Assembly (NCBI GenBank): GCA_022843345.1
Contig: JALHNW010000172.1
Coordinates: 1-5,224 of the forward strand
DNA: 5,224 nt
Direction: 5' to 3'
DNA from: Rubritepida sp.
Lineage (GTDB): Bacteria > Pseudomonadota > Alphaproteobacteria > Acetobacterales > Acetobacteraceae
In this document: positions 5,130 to 5,224 of the stretch, in pieces
Position numbering within the stretch: the stretch's first letter is position 1
Layout: each line of letters begins with the position of its first letter
Position numbers and translations under genes: made by a program
The notes under the pieces: generated by a model
The model's database searches: none
Seen by the model: the letters and a program-made list of their open reading frames with translations, nothing else
Told to the model about the DNA's origin: nothing

Positions 5130-5224
5130 GAGCGCGCTGTTTTCATATAGAAGCGTAGCCTGAGTTCTTCAGGTAGTTGGCGCATTCGGTTGGCGAGACG
5201 AGGTCGAGGAGCTGACCTGCCTTG
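5130..5224. mobile_element. End of an IS630-family element, continuing beyond the window
   Basis: The sequence from 5130 starts right after a TA (5128-5129) in the interrupted IS3 gene and contains the end of an IS630-type transposase gene on the minus strand. IS630/Tc1-mariner elements insert at TA and duplicate it, so the terminus is placed after the TA. The terminus read inward begins GAGCGCGCTGTTTTC. The other end and matching inverted repeat are outside the window, so the exact terminus is inferred. Confidence 0.65.
5143..5224 (-). CDS. IS630-family transposase, C-terminal 26 residues (partial)
   Basis: On the minus strand the frame enters from beyond the window and ends at the TGA at 5145-5143. 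It contains GQLLDLV followed by SPTECANYLKNSGYAS. The P-x-E-C-x-N-Y-x-x-x-x-GYAS ending is typical of IS630-family (Tc1/mariner-like DDE) transposases in alphaproteobacteria. The catalytic triad lies outside the window, so intactness cannot be judged. The stop is only 13 bp from the inferred element end, as is usual for compact IS630 elements. Confidence 0.85.
   Translation of the reverse strand, partial: KAGQLLDLVSPTECANYLKNSGYASI

Noticed and set aside
1..5224. tRNA, rRNA, CRISPR array or riboswitch
   Set aside because: Reading both strands I saw no cloverleaf-like segments, regularly spaced repeats longer than the 15-bp pair, or recognisable conserved RNA motifs.

Overview
This 5.2 kb window is very GC-rich. 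Real genes show strong G/C preference at third codon positions, and the right end carries IS3- and IS630-type transposase remnants. Together this suggests an alphaproteobacterium of the Rhodospirillales/Acetobacteraceae or Methylobacterium kind. That placement is inferred from composition and protein flavour, not from a marker gene.

Layout. (1) 1-302, plus strand: the 3' end of a gene that enters from outside the window. Its last 99 residues contain a LGIPVVRILVPGL block that resembles the C-terminal end of YcaO-fold enzymes. (2) 350-2365, plus strand: a large SARP/BTAD-type transcriptional regulator. It has a winged helix, a BTAD domain, a TolB-N/CadC-like middle domain and TPR-like helices. 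(3) 2371-2805, minus strand: a 144-aa protein of unknown function with an NHLP-leader-like beta segment and one cysteine at the penultimate position. It converges on the regulator with only 5 bp between the stop codons. (4) 2841-4481, minus strand: an animal-type heme peroxidase (An_peroxidase superfamily) with distal His, catalytic Arg and proximal His all recognisable. It lies upstream of the 144-aa gene, 35 bp away, probably in the same transcript. (5) 4482-5003: about 520 bp without a convincing gene. It holds the peroxidase operon's upstream region, with a 7-bp direct repeat at 11-bp period (the geometry of SARP operators), a 14-bp palindrome and, further out, an 11-bp-stem hairpin. (6) 5004-5224: a fragment of an IS3-family transposase gene, apparently interrupted at a TA dinucleotide by an IS630-family element whose transposase C-terminus runs off the window on the minus strand.

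How the parts may work together (inference). The SARP regulator probably follows the YcaO-like gene in one transcript and could activate the oppositely oriented peroxidase/144-aa operon through the 11-bp-period repeat. A YcaO-like enzyme, a SARP regulator, a heme peroxidase and a small protein with a possible NHLP-like segment would make a plausible, unusual peptide-modification (RiPP-like) locus. The sequence supports the peroxidase and the regulator strongly. The YcaO assignment and any precursor role for the 144-aa protein are tentative. The insertion-sequence debris marks the right edge as an unstable junction.
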